Positions 17,322-27,288 of a stretch of 64,000 nt of DNA are shown in pieces. The translations under genes were made by a program, and so were the position numbers. Source of the DNA: G965214625 sp965214625 (GTDB lineage Bacteria > Pseudomonadota > Gammaproteobacteria > Arenicellales > Poriferihabitantaceae); assembly GCA_965214625.1 (NCBI GenBank), contig OZ243962.1:1736001-1800000 (forward strand), in the 5' to 3' direction. Numbering within the stretch: the stretch's first letter is position 1; the number at the start of each line of letters is the position of its first letter. The notes below the pieces were generated by a model. The model saw only the letters and a program-made list of their open reading frames with translations, had not been told where the DNA came from and ran no database searches.

Positions 17322-18752
17322 ATGAAACATAATCTAAAGTTTTATATTGGTGGAGCGTGGGTGGATCCGATCACACCTGCAGCAATTGATGTAGTCAACC
17401 CGGCGACCGAACAGCCTTTTCAGCAGATTAGTATTGGTAGCGTCGAGGATGTCAACCGGGCTGTCCTTGCGGCTCGAACGGCATTTTCCGCCTATTCCCA
17501 ATGGAGCAAGCAACAGAAACTGGAGTTGCTTGAAGCAGTCCTGCAGGTTTATCAAAAACATCAGGATGAAATTGCACAGGCCATTTCCCAAGAAATGGGC
17601 GCTCCGATTACGCTGGCTCGAGGTGCACAGACCAAACTTGGAGCGAACCACATTAAAAGTGCAATAAAGGCGCTGGCTAAATTTTCTTTCGAAACAGTCG
17701 AGGATGACATGATTCTTCGCTATGAACCGATTGGTGTGTGCGGCATGATCACCCCGTGGAACTGGCCGATGAATCAAGTCGTTGCCAAAGTGGCTCCGGC
17801 ACTCGCCGCAGGATGTACCATGGTTTTGAAGCCGAGCGAGGAGTCTCCTTTAAATGCCATGATATTCGCTGAAGTGCTGCATGAGGCAGGAGTACCTGCG
17901 GGTGTGTTCAATCTCATCAATGGTTATGGGCCGGTCGTCGGTGAGGCGATGTCATCACATTCCAATATTGATATGATGTCATTTACCGGTTCGACTCGTG
18001 GCGGCATTGCAGTGGCTAAAGCAGCGGCAGATTCGGTTAAACGGGTAGGTCAGGAACTAGGCGGAAAGGCAGCGAATATTATCCTTGAGGATGCTGATAT
18101 AGAGACATCCGTGGCTGATGGTGTGGTGTATTGTATGAGTAATAGCGGACAGTCATGTAATGCACCAACCCGGATGCTGGTTTCAAATCAACATATGGAT
18201 TTGGCCATTGAAGCAGCGCGTAAAACAGTGGAAAAACTCACTGTAGGAGACCCCGCTGCCGACGGCAACCATCTGGGACCCGTCGTTAACAAGGCCCAGT
18301 TCGACAAAATTCAAAATTTGATACAAAAAGGTATGGATGAGGGAGCGACGTTGGTTTCAGGGGGTGCTGACAGACCGGCCCATTTGCCCGTTGGTTATTA
18401 CGTGAAACCGACGGTTTTCGCGCATGTTGACAATAAGATGACTATTGCGCGTGAGGAAATTTTTGGTCCGGTTATTGCCATTATTGGTTATGAGAATGAA
18501 GACCAGGCAGTGGAGATTGCCAACGATACGGACTATGGGTTATCAGGCTATGTCAGTTCCGGCGACATTGGGCATGCTAAAGCGGTGGCACGAAAAATTC
18601 GTGCCGGCCAAGTCGCAATAAATTATCGTGGCGGTACCAGCGACACCCCATTTGGTGGCTATAAGCAATCAGGCAATGGCCGTGAGAAGGGTCGATGGGG
18701 GTTGAGGGAGTTTTTGGAGATTAAAGCCATTACCGGGTCGATGGCCTGCTAG
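17322..18752 (+). CDS. NAD(P)-dependent aldehyde dehydrogenase
   Basis: A 476-residue protein of normal length for the family. It shows TPWNWPMNQ, FTGSTRGG (cofactor loop), the general base Glu in QELGGKAANI, and the catalytic Cys in NSGQSCNAPTRM, followed by EEIFGPV and a C-terminal PFGGYKQSGNGREKG. It oxidises an aldehyde to the acid in the cytoplasm; the subgroup resembles broad-specificity class enzymes that lack a readable substrate signature. It stands alone: the nearest plus-strand gene is the aquaporin remnant 300 bases upstream, and a long gap follows. Confidence 0.85.
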   Translation: MKHNLKFYIGGAWVDPITPAAIDVVNPATEQPFQQISIGSVEDVNRAVLAARTAFSAYSQWSKQQKLELLEAVLQVYQKHQDEIAQAISQEMGAPITLARGAQTKLGANHIKSAIKALAKFSFETVEDDMILRYEPIGVCGMITPWNWPMNQVVAKVAPALAAGCTMVLKPSEESPLNAMIFAEVLHEAGVPAGVFNLINGYGPVVGEAMSSHSNIDMMSFTGSTRGGIAVAKAAADSVKRVGQELGGKAANIILEDADIETSVADGVVYCMSNSGQSCNAPTRMLVSNQHMDLAIEAARKTVEKLTVGDPAADGNHLGPVVNKAQFDKIQNLIQKGMDEGATLVSGGADRPAHLPVGYYVKPTVFAHVDNKMTIAREEIFGPVIAIIGYENEDQAVEIANDTDYGLSGYVSSGDIGHAKAVARKIRAGQVAINYRGGTSDTPFGGYKQSGNGREKGRWGLREFLEIKAITGSMAC

Positions 18753-18871
18753 ATGCAGGATCAGAACAAGTCGAATTGGCCCAGGCGAAACAGGTCTCGG
18801 GCAGGTAATGGCAGACGGCGGGTTCAATGGTAAATCAATCTTGTCTCCCCTCATTAGTTTGAAACCTCGAA

Positions 18872-19138
18872 TTAATGGCTATTGGCATTCACGGGTCGGT
18901 CGTGTGGGGCAATCGGATGGGGGTGCTCAGGAGAGTCGTCGACAATGGGTGCCATATGAGATTCGATGGGTGAGCCACTGATAATCGACGAGGGTGTATC
19001 CAAAGAGTAGTGACCAGGCACACCCAAACATGTATCGAAACCGTCACAGGTGTCACATGGTGCAGCGCAGACATTGCATATAATGCGGTGATTTTTAGTG
19101 AATGATTCGGGTTCAAGCCTGGAAAGTTCCGAGTTCAT
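18872..19138 (-). CDS. Possible small cysteine-rich protein
   Basis: An 88-residue minus-strand frame with five Cys in a compact pattern (CNVCAAPCDTCDGFDTC), which looks like a metal-binding or disulfide motif and is unlikely in a random frame. I do not recognise the family. It has no strong ribosome site (TCTGG before the ATG), no hydrophobic segment, and a Pro/His-rich tail. It fills part of a 485-base gap between an aldehyde dehydrogenase gene and a divergent MFS gene. It could be a chance frame. Confidence 0.3.
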   Translation of the reverse strand: MNSELSRLEPESFTKNHRIICNVCAAPCDTCDGFDTCLGVPGHYSLDTPSSIISGSPIESHMAPIVDDSPEHPHPIAPHDRPVNANSH

Positions 19139-19237
19139 CCAGACGAGCTGACAGGCGCGGCAAATTCAGGATATCTTCCAAAATTGCCGGGGATATAGCT
19201 TAGAATCCCCATAAGAATATGGTTCGGGTCTTTCCTT

Positions 19238-20509
19238 ATGCGCCTGCTGCTCTCCCTCGCCGCCTTATTATTATCTATTATACTATTGCAGCTCAGTTCG
19301 GGCGCAATTGGGCCGCTCGATGTGCTTTCAGGTCTTGATGCGGGCTTTTCTAAAACTCAAATTGGACTGCTCGGCTCAGCCCATTTCCTCGGTTTTTTTA
19401 TCGGCTGTTGGTGGGCACCTCGCTTGCTGGGTACTGTGGGGCATGCCAGAACTTTTGCTGTATTTGCCGCTTGTGGTGCGATTGGGGCCATTGCACATCC
19501 ACTGATTATTGAACCGACCTTTTGGGCGATACTCAGGATAATGACGGGTCTTTGTGTGGCGGGTTGCTATACCGTCATTGAGGCGTGGATGCAGGCAAAA
19601 GTGACCAATGAATCCCGAGGGAGGGTGATGGGGGTCTACCGCGTTGTGGACATTGCCGCGTCATCCGGTGCACAAGTGATGATTGGTGTCTTGGAGCCAG
19701 CCTCGTATGTTTCATATAACATACTCGCGATTTTCTGTTGCGCTTGTCTGTTCCCGCTCACCATCACCAGTTCCCAGCAACCAGAAACACCGCCAGCAAC
19801 GAGATTGCGGCCGATCCGTACTGCATTGACATCGCCATTAGGGGTGGCAGGAGTGGTTGTTGCCGGATTGACATCTGCCTCGTTTCGCATGGTGGGGCCA
19901 ATATATGGACAGGAAATCGGATTAACGGTGAGTCAGATTGGTTATTTCCTGGCCACTGTGTTACTCGGTGGCGCGATCGCACAGTTTCCTGTGGGGTGGT
20001 TAGCTGACAAATATGATCGCCGATGGATTTTAATTGGGTTGTCTGTCAGCAGCGTTGTGGTGTGCGTTTTTATCACGAGTTTTCTGATGGCAAGTCTTTG
20101 GAGTGTGTTTATCAGCGCGGTCCTGTTCGGAATAGCGACTTATCCCATTTTCTCGGTATCCGCGGCCCATACCAATGATTTCACTCAGCCTAGCGAAGCA
20201 GTCGAGGTGAATGCTTCATTAATTTTTTGTTACGGTATCGGCGCAATATTCAGTCCTTTAATTACTTCTAGTCTGATTGAGCGATTTGGACCATCGGCGT
20301 TATTCGTATTCATCGCAGCCGCGCATGTTGTTCTGCTGGGTTTCAGTTGGTACCGTATGCATGCAAGACCGACCCGGTCTCGACGAACTCGATATGCTTA
20401 TATGCCACGAACGACGTTTACTATTGGCAAGCTCTTAAAGAGAAAACGTCAGCATTCAGATGGCGGGTTGTCTCAAGGCGCCGCAAACGGCACCGAAAAT
20501 AAGGGTTAA
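19238..20509 (+). CDS. MFS transporter (YcaD-like)
   Basis: A 423-residue membrane protein with about 12 hydrophobic segments. The first helix LLLSLAALLLSIILLQLSSG, the ILRIMTGLCVAGCYTVIEAWM segment of helix 4 and GWLADKYDRRWILIG between the halves match the YcaD-type MFS subgroup. A basic, polar tail of about 50 residues (RPTRSRRTRYAY..KRKRQHSDGG) follows the last helix and is longer than usual. The substrate is unknown. Start ATG at 19238. Confidence 0.78.
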   Translation: MRLLLSLAALLLSIILLQLSSGAIGPLDVLSGLDAGFSKTQIGLLGSAHFLGFFIGCWWAPRLLGTVGHARTFAVFAACGAIGAIAHPLIIEPTFWAILRIMTGLCVAGCYTVIEAWMQAKVTNESRGRVMGVYRVVDIAASSGAQVMIGVLEPASYVSYNILAIFCCACLFPLTITSSQQPETPPATRLRPIRTALTSPLGVAGVVVAGLTSASFRMVGPIYGQEIGLTVSQIGYFLATVLLGGAIAQFPVGWLADKYDRRWILIGLSVSSVVVCVFITSFLMASLWSVFISAVLFGIATYPIFSVSAAHTNDFTQPSEAVEVNASLIFCYGIGAIFSPLITSSLIERFGPSALFVFIAAAHVVLLGFSWYRMHARPTRSRRTRYAYMPRTTFTIGKLLKRKRQHSDGGLSQGAANGTENKG

Positions 20510-21033
20510 TCAAAGCGATTTGTGATCATGACCCTGAAATCTCTAGCCCACGGACTGATGGGCGGACCCAAGGTAGTTGGGTACAGGATCAATATTTGTT
20601 GAGCATTTCCCTTGATGATTTTACTGCTCGGCATATCCGGACCAAGAACATTTGCCCGGTAGACTCGACAGAGTCATTAGCCTGTCAGAGTCTACGTCCG
20701 GAGAATCACTTCAGGTGTGTGTTTCCAAGCAAGGCGGTTCACGACCTTTTGCAGGGATCAAGTCAGCGCGCTGATTGGGGTAGGATAGACCGGGATGAGT
20801 GGGTGCTTGCTTTGCCTCTTGCGCGCGCAAGTCACCGCCTAGATCAATTGACGGCAGTTCCAAGCAGGCCTCAACGAGGCGGGCGGTTCACGGCTACCGG
20901 CATACAATTGAGAGGCCGATGCCCAATTTATTGTATGACTCGGGACTGATGGCAAGGGAGGTTTGACAAAATCAGGTTGTCTTTTCAGCTGGGCTCCTGT
21001 TCTTGCAATTGCCTGTCGTGGGATGCACCGGGT
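20510..21033. other. Gap without a recognisable gene
   Basis: Region between convergent genes (MFS and enolase-superfamily enzyme). Short frames here (for example 20596-20949 on plus) have no family features and no ribosome sites. No clear terminator hairpin with T tract was found. Confidence 0.4.
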
Positions 21034-22119
21034 TCAGTCAATCTTGAACCGCCGCACCGCTTCGTGATTAAAACTGAACCCGGTGCCGGGTCTTTGTGGA
21101 ATAAGGATTTTGCCGTTATTGATTTCCAACGATTCGTTAAACAGTGGAGCGAACCAAGGCATGTGTTCCACGGAGATGCAATGACTTTCTGAACCGCCGA
21201 TACAAAGACTGTATTCGGTAAATAGGTGAGTTGAAATAGGTATATCATAGGTGGCAGCGAGCGCAGCAGTACGACGCATTTCCGATAAACCGCCTATTCT
21301 CTGAAGATCGGGCATCAGAATGTCAACCGCATCTGCCTCGATAATTCCACGCATTCCGTACCGGGTGTATTCCGTTTCACCGGTTGCAATCGGCGTATTC
21401 AGTGCGATGCGCAATGCGGCATGCCCCTTCAGGTTGTGATATCCCACCGGCTCCTCAAGCCATCCAATATTGAATTCTTCTAATGCATGGCCCAGACGGA
21501 TAGCCTGTTTGACACTCAACCCCTGGTTGGCATCAGCAAGTATTTCAATATCTGGCCCGACGGCTTCTCGAACATGTTTGACCCGTTCGACATCCTGCTC
21601 AATACGGGCGCTGCCCACCCTGATTTTCATTGACCGGAACCCCTGATCGACGAAGTCGCTGGCTTGTTTGAGGCAGTCATCAATCGACAATGAAAGCCAT
21701 AGACCACCGCTTGCGTAGGTTCTTATTTCATCACGGTAAGCGCCGAACAGCCAATGCAGAGGTTGTCCGGATGCTTTTGCGATAATATCCCAGCAAGCGG
21801 TATCGATGGCCGACAGTGCGGCGACAGAAAATCCCTTGTGCCCGATTGGATTCATCTCATTCCATAATGCTTCCCAGATTGCTCCGATATAGCGAGGGTC
21901 TCTCCCTTCGATTTGATGACGAAACCCCCGGATCATCTCCCAGAGGGATTTCAATCGGAGCCCGTTTAAAGTGAACACCAAGCTTTGCCCGGTGATCCCC
22001 TCGTCAGTTTCCAGTTCCAGCAGCACACAACCCACGCTACGTATATCATGGATGGTGGTTTTGATCGGTTTATCGAAAGGAATGTTGATCAGTGTGGTTT
22101 CCAGCTTTGTAACGATCAT
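21034..22119 (-). CDS. Mandelate racemase/muconate lactonizing enzyme family protein (enolase superfamily)
   Basis: A 361-residue enolase-superfamily enzyme. Seen are the first base in SMKIRVG (K-x-R), the metal ligands in ADANQG, WLEEPVG and ATGETEY, and a His in PISTHLF that with an upstream Asp would form the second base, which places it in the mandelate racemase subgroup rather than the MLE subgroup. It abstracts a proton alpha to a carboxylate and, in most such members, dehydrates a sugar acid. The class II aldolase-like gene lies 15 bases upstream, so a sugar-acid pathway is likely. The specific acid is not readable. Confidence 0.8.
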   Translation of the reverse strand: MIVTKLETTLINIPFDKPIKTTIHDIRSVGCVLLELETDEGITGQSLVFTLNGLRLKSLWEMIRGFRHQIEGRDPRYIGAIWEALWNEMNPIGHKGFSVAALSAIDTACWDIIAKASGQPLHWLFGAYRDEIRTYASGGLWLSLSIDDCLKQASDFVDQGFRSMKIRVGSARIEQDVERVKHVREAVGPDIEILADANQGLSVKQAIRLGHALEEFNIGWLEEPVGYHNLKGHAALRIALNTPIATGETEYTRYGMRGIIEADAVDILMPDLQRIGGLSEMRRTAALAATYDIPISTHLFTEYSLCIGGSESHCISVEHMPWFAPLFNESLEINNGKILIPQRPGTGFSFNHEAVRRFKID

Positions 22120-22134
22120 GGCTGACTTTCACGC

Positions 22135-22914
22135 TTACGTCTTGTAAGAAGGATCCGACCGTTCACAGCGCCGCAGCAGTGCTGGCCATTCGTACGTGCC
22201 TGGTGCAAAGGCGGCGTATTGTTTGTTTGAGAGTTCCCACAGTCCGGGGCTGGAGGGGTCCAACGCCTGCCCTGCCCCCCGTAGCTGTACTGCGATTTCA
22301 CACATCCGAATCGCATAATACATGTTCATGAATGCCTCTCCGGCTGTTTCACCGACGGTGAGCAAACCATGGTTCTGCATGACCAGTACTTTGTTGTTGC
22401 CCAGATTCTCAGCGATACGGAGTCGCTCATCAGGATCAACAGATAACCCTTCCCACGGATGATATCCGACCTTGCCATATAGCATGGAGGAATCCTGTAT
22501 CCAGTAGGGAATCCCCTTTTTGAAGGTAGTGGCGGCCAAGGCGGTGGGAGGATGGGCATGAAATACAAATTTGTTTTGTGGATGATACAAGTGAACTGCA
22601 CTGTGAATGATGAATCCGGCCGTATTCACATCAGGTGGGCCTTCCAGAACGTGACCATTCTCATCGACTTTGATCAAATTAGTCGCAGTGACTTCTTCAT
22701 AAAGCAACCCGAACCGATGCATCAGAAAGTGATGGTCTGTTCCCGGAACCCTGGCCGTAATGTGGTTCCAGACGGTATCATCCCAACCCATCATGTGTGT
22801 GAGTCGGAACATGGCGGCGAGGTCCACTCTCACGTTGTATTCGTTCGTATCAGTGTTGGCGGACGGGTTTTCGGTCGCTATCATATCGCTTTGTTTCATG
22901 CAGTGATCGTTCAT
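22135..22914 (-). CDS. Class II aldolase/adducin family protein
   Basis: A 259-residue protein with the zinc-ligand motif FHAHPPTAL and a downstream QNHGLLTVGET, typical of class II aldolase/adducin proteins (fuculose-phosphate aldolase fold). The early WNHITARVPG is also typical. Family members cleave or epimerise sugar phosphates or decarboxylate 3-oxo acids; the activity here is unknown. AGGAAAA lies ahead of the ATG at 22914, a good ribosome site. It is the first gene of a two-gene minus-strand operon with the enolase-superfamily enzyme. Confidence 0.8.
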   Translation of the reverse strand: MNDHCMKQSDMIATENPSANTDTNEYNVRVDLAAMFRLTHMMGWDDTVWNHITARVPGTDHHFLMHRFGLLYEEVTATNLIKVDENGHVLEGPPDVNTAGFIIHSAVHLYHPQNKFVFHAHPPTALAATTFKKGIPYWIQDSSMLYGKVGYHPWEGLSVDPDERLRIAENLGNNKVLVMQNHGLLTVGETAGEAFMNMYYAIRMCEIAVQLRGAGQALDPSSPGLWELSNKQYAAFAPGTYEWPALLRRCERSDPSYKT

Positions 22915-23039
22915 GTTGTTTTCCTGTTTGGTCTTGACTGTCGTTACATTTGCAAAGGGTATTGTTTTCTTCTTGTAGTCTGCGGATCGTTCCTAGGGGG
23001 TTCGTGTTGAATACATACAAAGCGGTAGGGAGTCTATCT

Positions 23040-23055
23040 CTATACTATTGTATAG
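23040..23055. promoter_or_regulatory. Inverted repeat in divergent region, candidate operator
   Basis: CTATAC (23040-23045) and GTATAG (23050-23055) form a perfect inverted repeat with a 4-base spacer, inside an A+T-rich island between the aldolase-like operon (left) and an FAD oxidoreductase gene (right). Such sites resemble those of GntR-family regulators, but no regulator gene lies next to it. Confidence 0.35.
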
Positions 23056-23213
23056 TAGAGTGCAGGATATTGGGATTGACTTTCTGGATGGTAACCCCGT
23101 ACTTACCCGAGTCAAATATGGGGGGGTGTCCGGTGCGTATGGTTTACGAGTCGAAACAAGGATGCTGATTTCGATACGTTGACCACTTGGTTCCCATTAA
23201 AGAGAAAAAGTTG

Positions 23214-24539
23214 ATGCGACACTGCAAGATCACCCGGCAACCTGTTAACGACCACACCAACGGCTGGAGCCGCATTTTACCACCCAGGCAACCGCAACCG
23301 CCATTGAGCGGTGAGATGAAATCTGATTGGGTTGTGGTCGGTGCAGGCTATGCCGGATTGGCGGCAGCGAGACGTTTGGCGGAGAATCGGCCGAATGAGA
23401 GCGTGGTATTACTTGAGGCCGATACTATCGGGGAAGGCGCATCCGGAAGGAATTCAGGTTTTGCAATCGACCTTCCGCATAATGTTGGGAGCCAGATGGG
23501 AGAACTGGAAGGATCGTATCGATTCATGGCTTTGGCAAGGGCAGCCATTGCGTATCATGAACAACAGATTGGCCGCTACCGCATTGAGTGTGACTGGAGT
23601 CAACCGGGGAAATATCATGCGGCGGTGAGTGAAAGGGGTGTGCAGGAAGTATTGGAACCCTTCGCGAAGGAACTGGAAGCACTGGGGGAGCCGTTTCTTT
23701 GGATAACAAAGCAAGATCTTGGACAACGGCTGGGCACTGAACACTTTTCAGCCGCCGTGTACACACCGGGCTGTCGATTGATGAATCCGGCTGCCCTGAC
23801 TCGAGGTCTGGCCGCCAATCTGCCTGACAATGTCAGCTGTTACGAGCATTCGCCTGTTGTTCAGGTTGAGTACGGCAAAGTAATACGGATGACGACGTTG
23901 AAAGGCCAACTGACCGCAGGGAAAATGATTCTCTGCGTCAATGGGTTCGCCGAACAATTTGGGGCCTATCCTCGCCGGCTGCTCAATTTTGCAGCCAATG
24001 CAAGTCTGAGTCGACGCCTGACAGACAGTGAGCGTAGTGCATTGGGATGTGAACAAAATTGGGGATTGACGCCAGCCAATGCGTATGCGGGGATCACCAT
24101 GCGCTTTACCAATGACCATCGAATTTTGATCCGGCAGAATATTTGCTTTAATCCTTACCTGCGGGAATCGGACAGCGTCAGAGCGAGGATCGCTATAGCA
24201 CACAAGAAGTTGTTTGACCAACGCTTTCCCATGTTGCCGGATGTTCAAATGGAGTATACCTGGACAGGCTTCATTTGCTTATCGAAAAATGGGGCACCGG
24301 GTTTTGGCCAAATGGCTCCGAATGTCTATACTGCTGTGTGCCAGAATGCTGTGGGTGTGACAAAAGGAACGGTGGGTGGCATGCTTGCGGCTGATATGGC
24401 ATGTCATGAAGATAATGAACTGATTGGTTACATGCTGAGTTTAGGTCAGCCCCGTGCGGTGCCACCTCGTCCTATTTTGGACATCGGTGTACGTTCGAAG
24501 CTCATTTGGGAAAGGTGGAAAGCGCGCGGGGAGAGATAG
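23214..24539 (+). CDS. FAD-dependent amine/amino acid oxidoreductase (DAO family)
   Basis: From the ATG at 23214 a 441-residue protein; the frame opens at a TTG at 23187. The dinucleotide-binding fold is VVVGAGYAGLAAARRLAE, followed by LLEADTIGEGASGRNSGFAID, and the C-terminal part has GFICLSKNGAPGFGQMAPNVYTAV, all as in the PuuB (gamma-glutamylputrescine oxidase) group. It oxidises an amine or N-substituted amino acid. An N-terminal segment WSRILPPRQPQPPLSG before the FAD fold also matches this group. It stands alone, divergent from the aldolase-like operon. Confidence 0.8.
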   Translation: MRHCKITRQPVNDHTNGWSRILPPRQPQPPLSGEMKSDWVVVGAGYAGLAAARRLAENRPNESVVLLEADTIGEGASGRNSGFAIDLPHNVGSQMGELEGSYRFMALARAAIAYHEQQIGRYRIECDWSQPGKYHAAVSERGVQEVLEPFAKELEALGEPFLWITKQDLGQRLGTEHFSAAVYTPGCRLMNPAALTRGLAANLPDNVSCYEHSPVVQVEYGKVIRMTTLKGQLTAGKMILCVNGFAEQFGAYPRRLLNFAANASLSRRLTDSERSALGCEQNWGLTPANAYAGITMRFTNDHRILIRQNICFNPYLRESDSVRARIAIAHKKLFDQRFPMLPDVQMEYTWTGFICLSKNGAPGFGQMAPNVYTAVCQNAVGVTKGTVGGMLAADMACHEDNELIGYMLSLGQPRAVPPRPILDIGVRSKLIWERWKARGER

Positions 24540-24816
24540 TGACCCCTCTCTCCATTCAAAATCCATGACAGATGGCTCGGATGGTAAAATCAAGGTGATA
24601 TTTTTTGATCAAGTGAACCAATCAGTGGCGCGTTGGTGGAGAGACGCTGTTTCCCGATAGACGCCACTTTGGGCGTGGTCCGCTCACCCTGATCACTCAT
24701 GGGTCGTGCCGGTTCGGGGAGAGAATGAAAAACCATCAAGCCTTTTCCCCGGCTCCTTCAGGTTGTCTGAAAAACAACACCTGCCCGGAACGCTGGAATA
24801 ATGAACTTGGACGGAG

Positions 24817-25992
24817 TCAGGTCGTATTCAATCGGTGGGTGGCAAGATAGAGACCAAGGCCGAAAAGGGACAATATGAACAGCAGGGGGAGAACCAGGCC
24901 ATAGCCCCCCATTATCCAGACCAATGAACCGAGAAAGGGAGCAAACGCGCTGCCGGTAAGGTAAAACAAGGCCAATGCGCCAGATTTTGCGCCAAAGTTT
25001 CCCTCGCCTAATAATTGTCGGGCGATCAGTGGTCGAATGATACTGACAATGCCATAACTGCCACCAAAAAGGATAACGAAACCAATCAGCAACGCGGGGG
25101 TATCACCAGCCGAGAGCAAAAACACGACCGATCCACCGATACCCACAAAACAGCCAACGGTGATGCGGTGAACCGACACGTGACGTTCAAAAATCACCAT
25201 CACCAGTCTTCCGACAACCTGCATTGGGCCAATAAAGGCCGCCGCCGTCACCGCAACAGCAGGCTGGATTGCCTGATCATGGAGAATGGCGAGCAGGTGG
25301 TGCAAAGTCACGCCGTGTATTACTGCGACGAAGGCAAACCCCAGGGCGAGCGACCAGAATACCCAGGTTCTGACGAAAGCCACATAAGTGCTTGCCTGCT
25401 GCTTCTTTTCGATACGGTTACGCGGGTTGCTTCGCTCTACTCTCTGAGCCCCCTTCCACATCAGGGGGGCGGCAAAGCAAATGACCATCGCCGCAAAAAT
25501 CCGGATGGTGTGCTGCCATCCGAAAACTTCGGCGAGTAAATGTGTCATCGGGAAACAAATCGTGCTGGCGAAGCCAGCGATGAGGGTGACCCAGATAATC
25601 CCGCGTTTTGCATGCGAACCATAGGCGCGGGTAATCAAAGCGAAACAGGGTTCATAGAGACTACCTGCCAGCGTAATACCGATTATTCCCCAGATGAGAT
25701 AAAACACAGCCGGTGTGGTTGCGAAGGAGAGCATGAAGAGACACAGTCCTCCCAGGGCAGTGCTGCCTGCCATCATGATCGGTCCTTTCCCAAGATCAAT
25801 CAGTTTGCCGGCGACGGGTGATGCACAGGCGGAGAGAAACAGTGCCAGGGTGATGGCACCAGTCAGGTCGGCTTTGGACCAGCCCAGCGTTTGTTCCCAG
25901 CGAACAAGAAGAGCCGGAAAAATGTAATACAGCCCAGCCCAGGCCAGGGTCTGAGCCATCGCAAGGTACAAAATGCCACGATCCTTTATCAT
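24817..25992 (-). CDS. MFS transporter
   Basis: A 391-residue membrane protein from the ATG at 25992 (MIKDRGILYLAMAQTLAWAG); the frame is open 57 bases further but that extension is polar and unrelated. It has about 12 hydrophobic segments, with GKLIDLGKGPIMM replacing the usual A motif and long internal loop RVERSNPRNRIEKKQQ between the halves. It resembles the oxalate/formate-antiporter-like MFS group. The substrate is unknown. It is convergent with the FAD oxidoreductase gene. Confidence 0.75.
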   Translation of the reverse strand: MIKDRGILYLAMAQTLAWAGLYYIFPALLVRWEQTLGWSKADLTGAITLALFLSACASPVAGKLIDLGKGPIMMAGSTALGGLCLFMLSFATTPAVFYLIWGIIGITLAGSLYEPCFALITRAYGSHAKRGIIWVTLIAGFASTICFPMTHLLAEVFGWQHTIRIFAAMVICFAAPLMWKGAQRVERSNPRNRIEKKQQASTYVAFVRTWVFWSLALGFAFVAVIHGVTLHHLLAILHDQAIQPAVAVTAAAFIGPMQVVGRLVMVIFERHVSVHRITVGCFVGIGGSVVFLLSAGDTPALLIGFVILFGGSYGIVSIIRPLIARQLLGEGNFGAKSGALALFYLTGSAFAPFLGSLVWIMGGYGLVLPLLFILSLFGLGLYLATHRLNTT

Positions 25993-26436
25993 AAAGTCGT
26001 TTGTCAATCCAGCGGGAATGTATGTTGCCGATTGACGGCAACAGGTCACTTTATTACATGGGCGATGGGTTCAATGGCGGCGCGGTCACCTCATCTAGAG
26101 CGCGCGTGTCGGGTTTTAATGAGAATAATGTCGAATGCATTGATAGGGTTTTATGTTTTTGCAAACCGGTGTATTACGATGCTTGGATGTGTCTGTTCAA
26201 AATGAAAGCGTGCCGATTTGGCTTGACCGTTTGCTTTTGTCTGGTCTTTCCTGATACGGCACCCGGACATCGCCTCGTCGATTATTCCCGGTATGGCCGG
26301 GGTGTGTTTCATTAAGTGGGGCGACACTCTCTTACCCTCGGTTGTCAACGTTCCCCTGTGCCTGTCGGTTCCATACAATAGGCAGTTCCTTCCTGCAGAC
26401 CGTGGTTCAATGCGTTTCGATTGAACGGGGGCGTCA
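25993..26436. other. Gap without a recognisable gene
   Basis: Upstream region of the minus-strand MFS gene and downstream of the PhyH gene. Short plus frames here have no family features. Nothing else noted. Confidence 0.4.
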
Positions 26437-27288
26437 TTAACCCTTTGGCCACAACTGAGGAAAAAAATGGCCGGCGAGCGGGTCTCCGTTCCGATAGCCC
26501 TGTGATTCGAAGAGGGCTCGCTCTCCTTTCGCCCAATCACCCCGATAACAGATTCTACCATCTTCGGCAGTCATTCTCAGTGTAAAGCGATGTGCCGTTT
26601 GTTTTGGTATATGGTTACTCAATGTGCCATGAAGCGTGCGCATATCGAACATAATACAATCACCTGGTTGACAGTCGAAAGCGACGAGATCGTAGTCATC
26701 GGGATGATTGTCGATATCCGGCGGCGCTTCATAACACAGTCCGTTGACCGTTCCAGGTTCACCATGGGTATTGTGATTTTTAAAAAAAACTCTCTGAAAC
26801 AACTTTCCCCATAGGTGAGACCCACGGACAAAACTGATACCCTCTTCCTTTGGAGTGGTTTCCAACGGCAACCACAGAACACACATGGTTCCTTCAAAGT
26901 CGAAATAAGCGATATCATGATGCCACGGGGGTCGTGAAAGCGCGCCCGCCTCTCGCCGAAACCAATTGTCCATCACCAAATGAATGCGTTTGGCATCCAT
27001 CAGCTGTGCCGCGATGTGGGCGGCAGGAGACTCATGGACGAATTGTTCAATTTCGGGGATTTCTGACCATATCCAGAAATCTTCACAGTATCGGGCCTTG
27101 TTGTCCCCGATCGTTCGAGCCTCGAAACGCGGACTGGGATCTGCAATGTCCCGTTGAATGCCCTTGGCAAGCAGATCCAGCCATTGATGATGGAATGCTT
27201 TTTCGAGCAAGACAACCCCTTCTTTTTTGAAAGTGGCGATGTCATGTTTTGTCGGCTGGTATTGGCTTTGCTCAGTGGAAATGGACAT
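26437..27288 (-). CDS. Phytanoyl-CoA dioxygenase family protein
   Basis: A 283-residue Fe(II)/2-oxoglutarate oxygenase from the ATG at 27288 (an in-frame TTG at 27306 is the alternative). The iron ligands are His and Asp of PPWHHDIAYFD and the distal His of DMRTLHGTLSN; an Arg follows in HRFTLRM for 2-oxoglutarate. EGISFVRGSHLWG is the usual family strand. Such enzymes hydroxylate small molecules in the cytoplasm, and the substrate is unknown. It differs clearly from the PhyH-like protein at 2.1-2.9 kb, so the two are not a recent duplication. It stands alone. Confidence 0.8.
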   Translation of the reverse strand: MSISTEQSQYQPTKHDIATFKKEGVVLLEKAFHHQWLDLLAKGIQRDIADPSPRFEARTIGDNKARYCEDFWIWSEIPEIEQFVHESPAAHIAAQLMDAKRIHLVMDNWFRREAGALSRPPWHHDIAYFDFEGTMCVLWLPLETTPKEEGISFVRGSHLWGKLFQRVFFKNHNTHGEPGTVNGLCYEAPPDIDNHPDDYDLVAFDCQPGDCIMFDMRTLHGTLSNHIPKQTAHRFTLRMTAEDGRICYRGDWAKGERALFESQGYRNGDPLAGHFFPQLWPKG

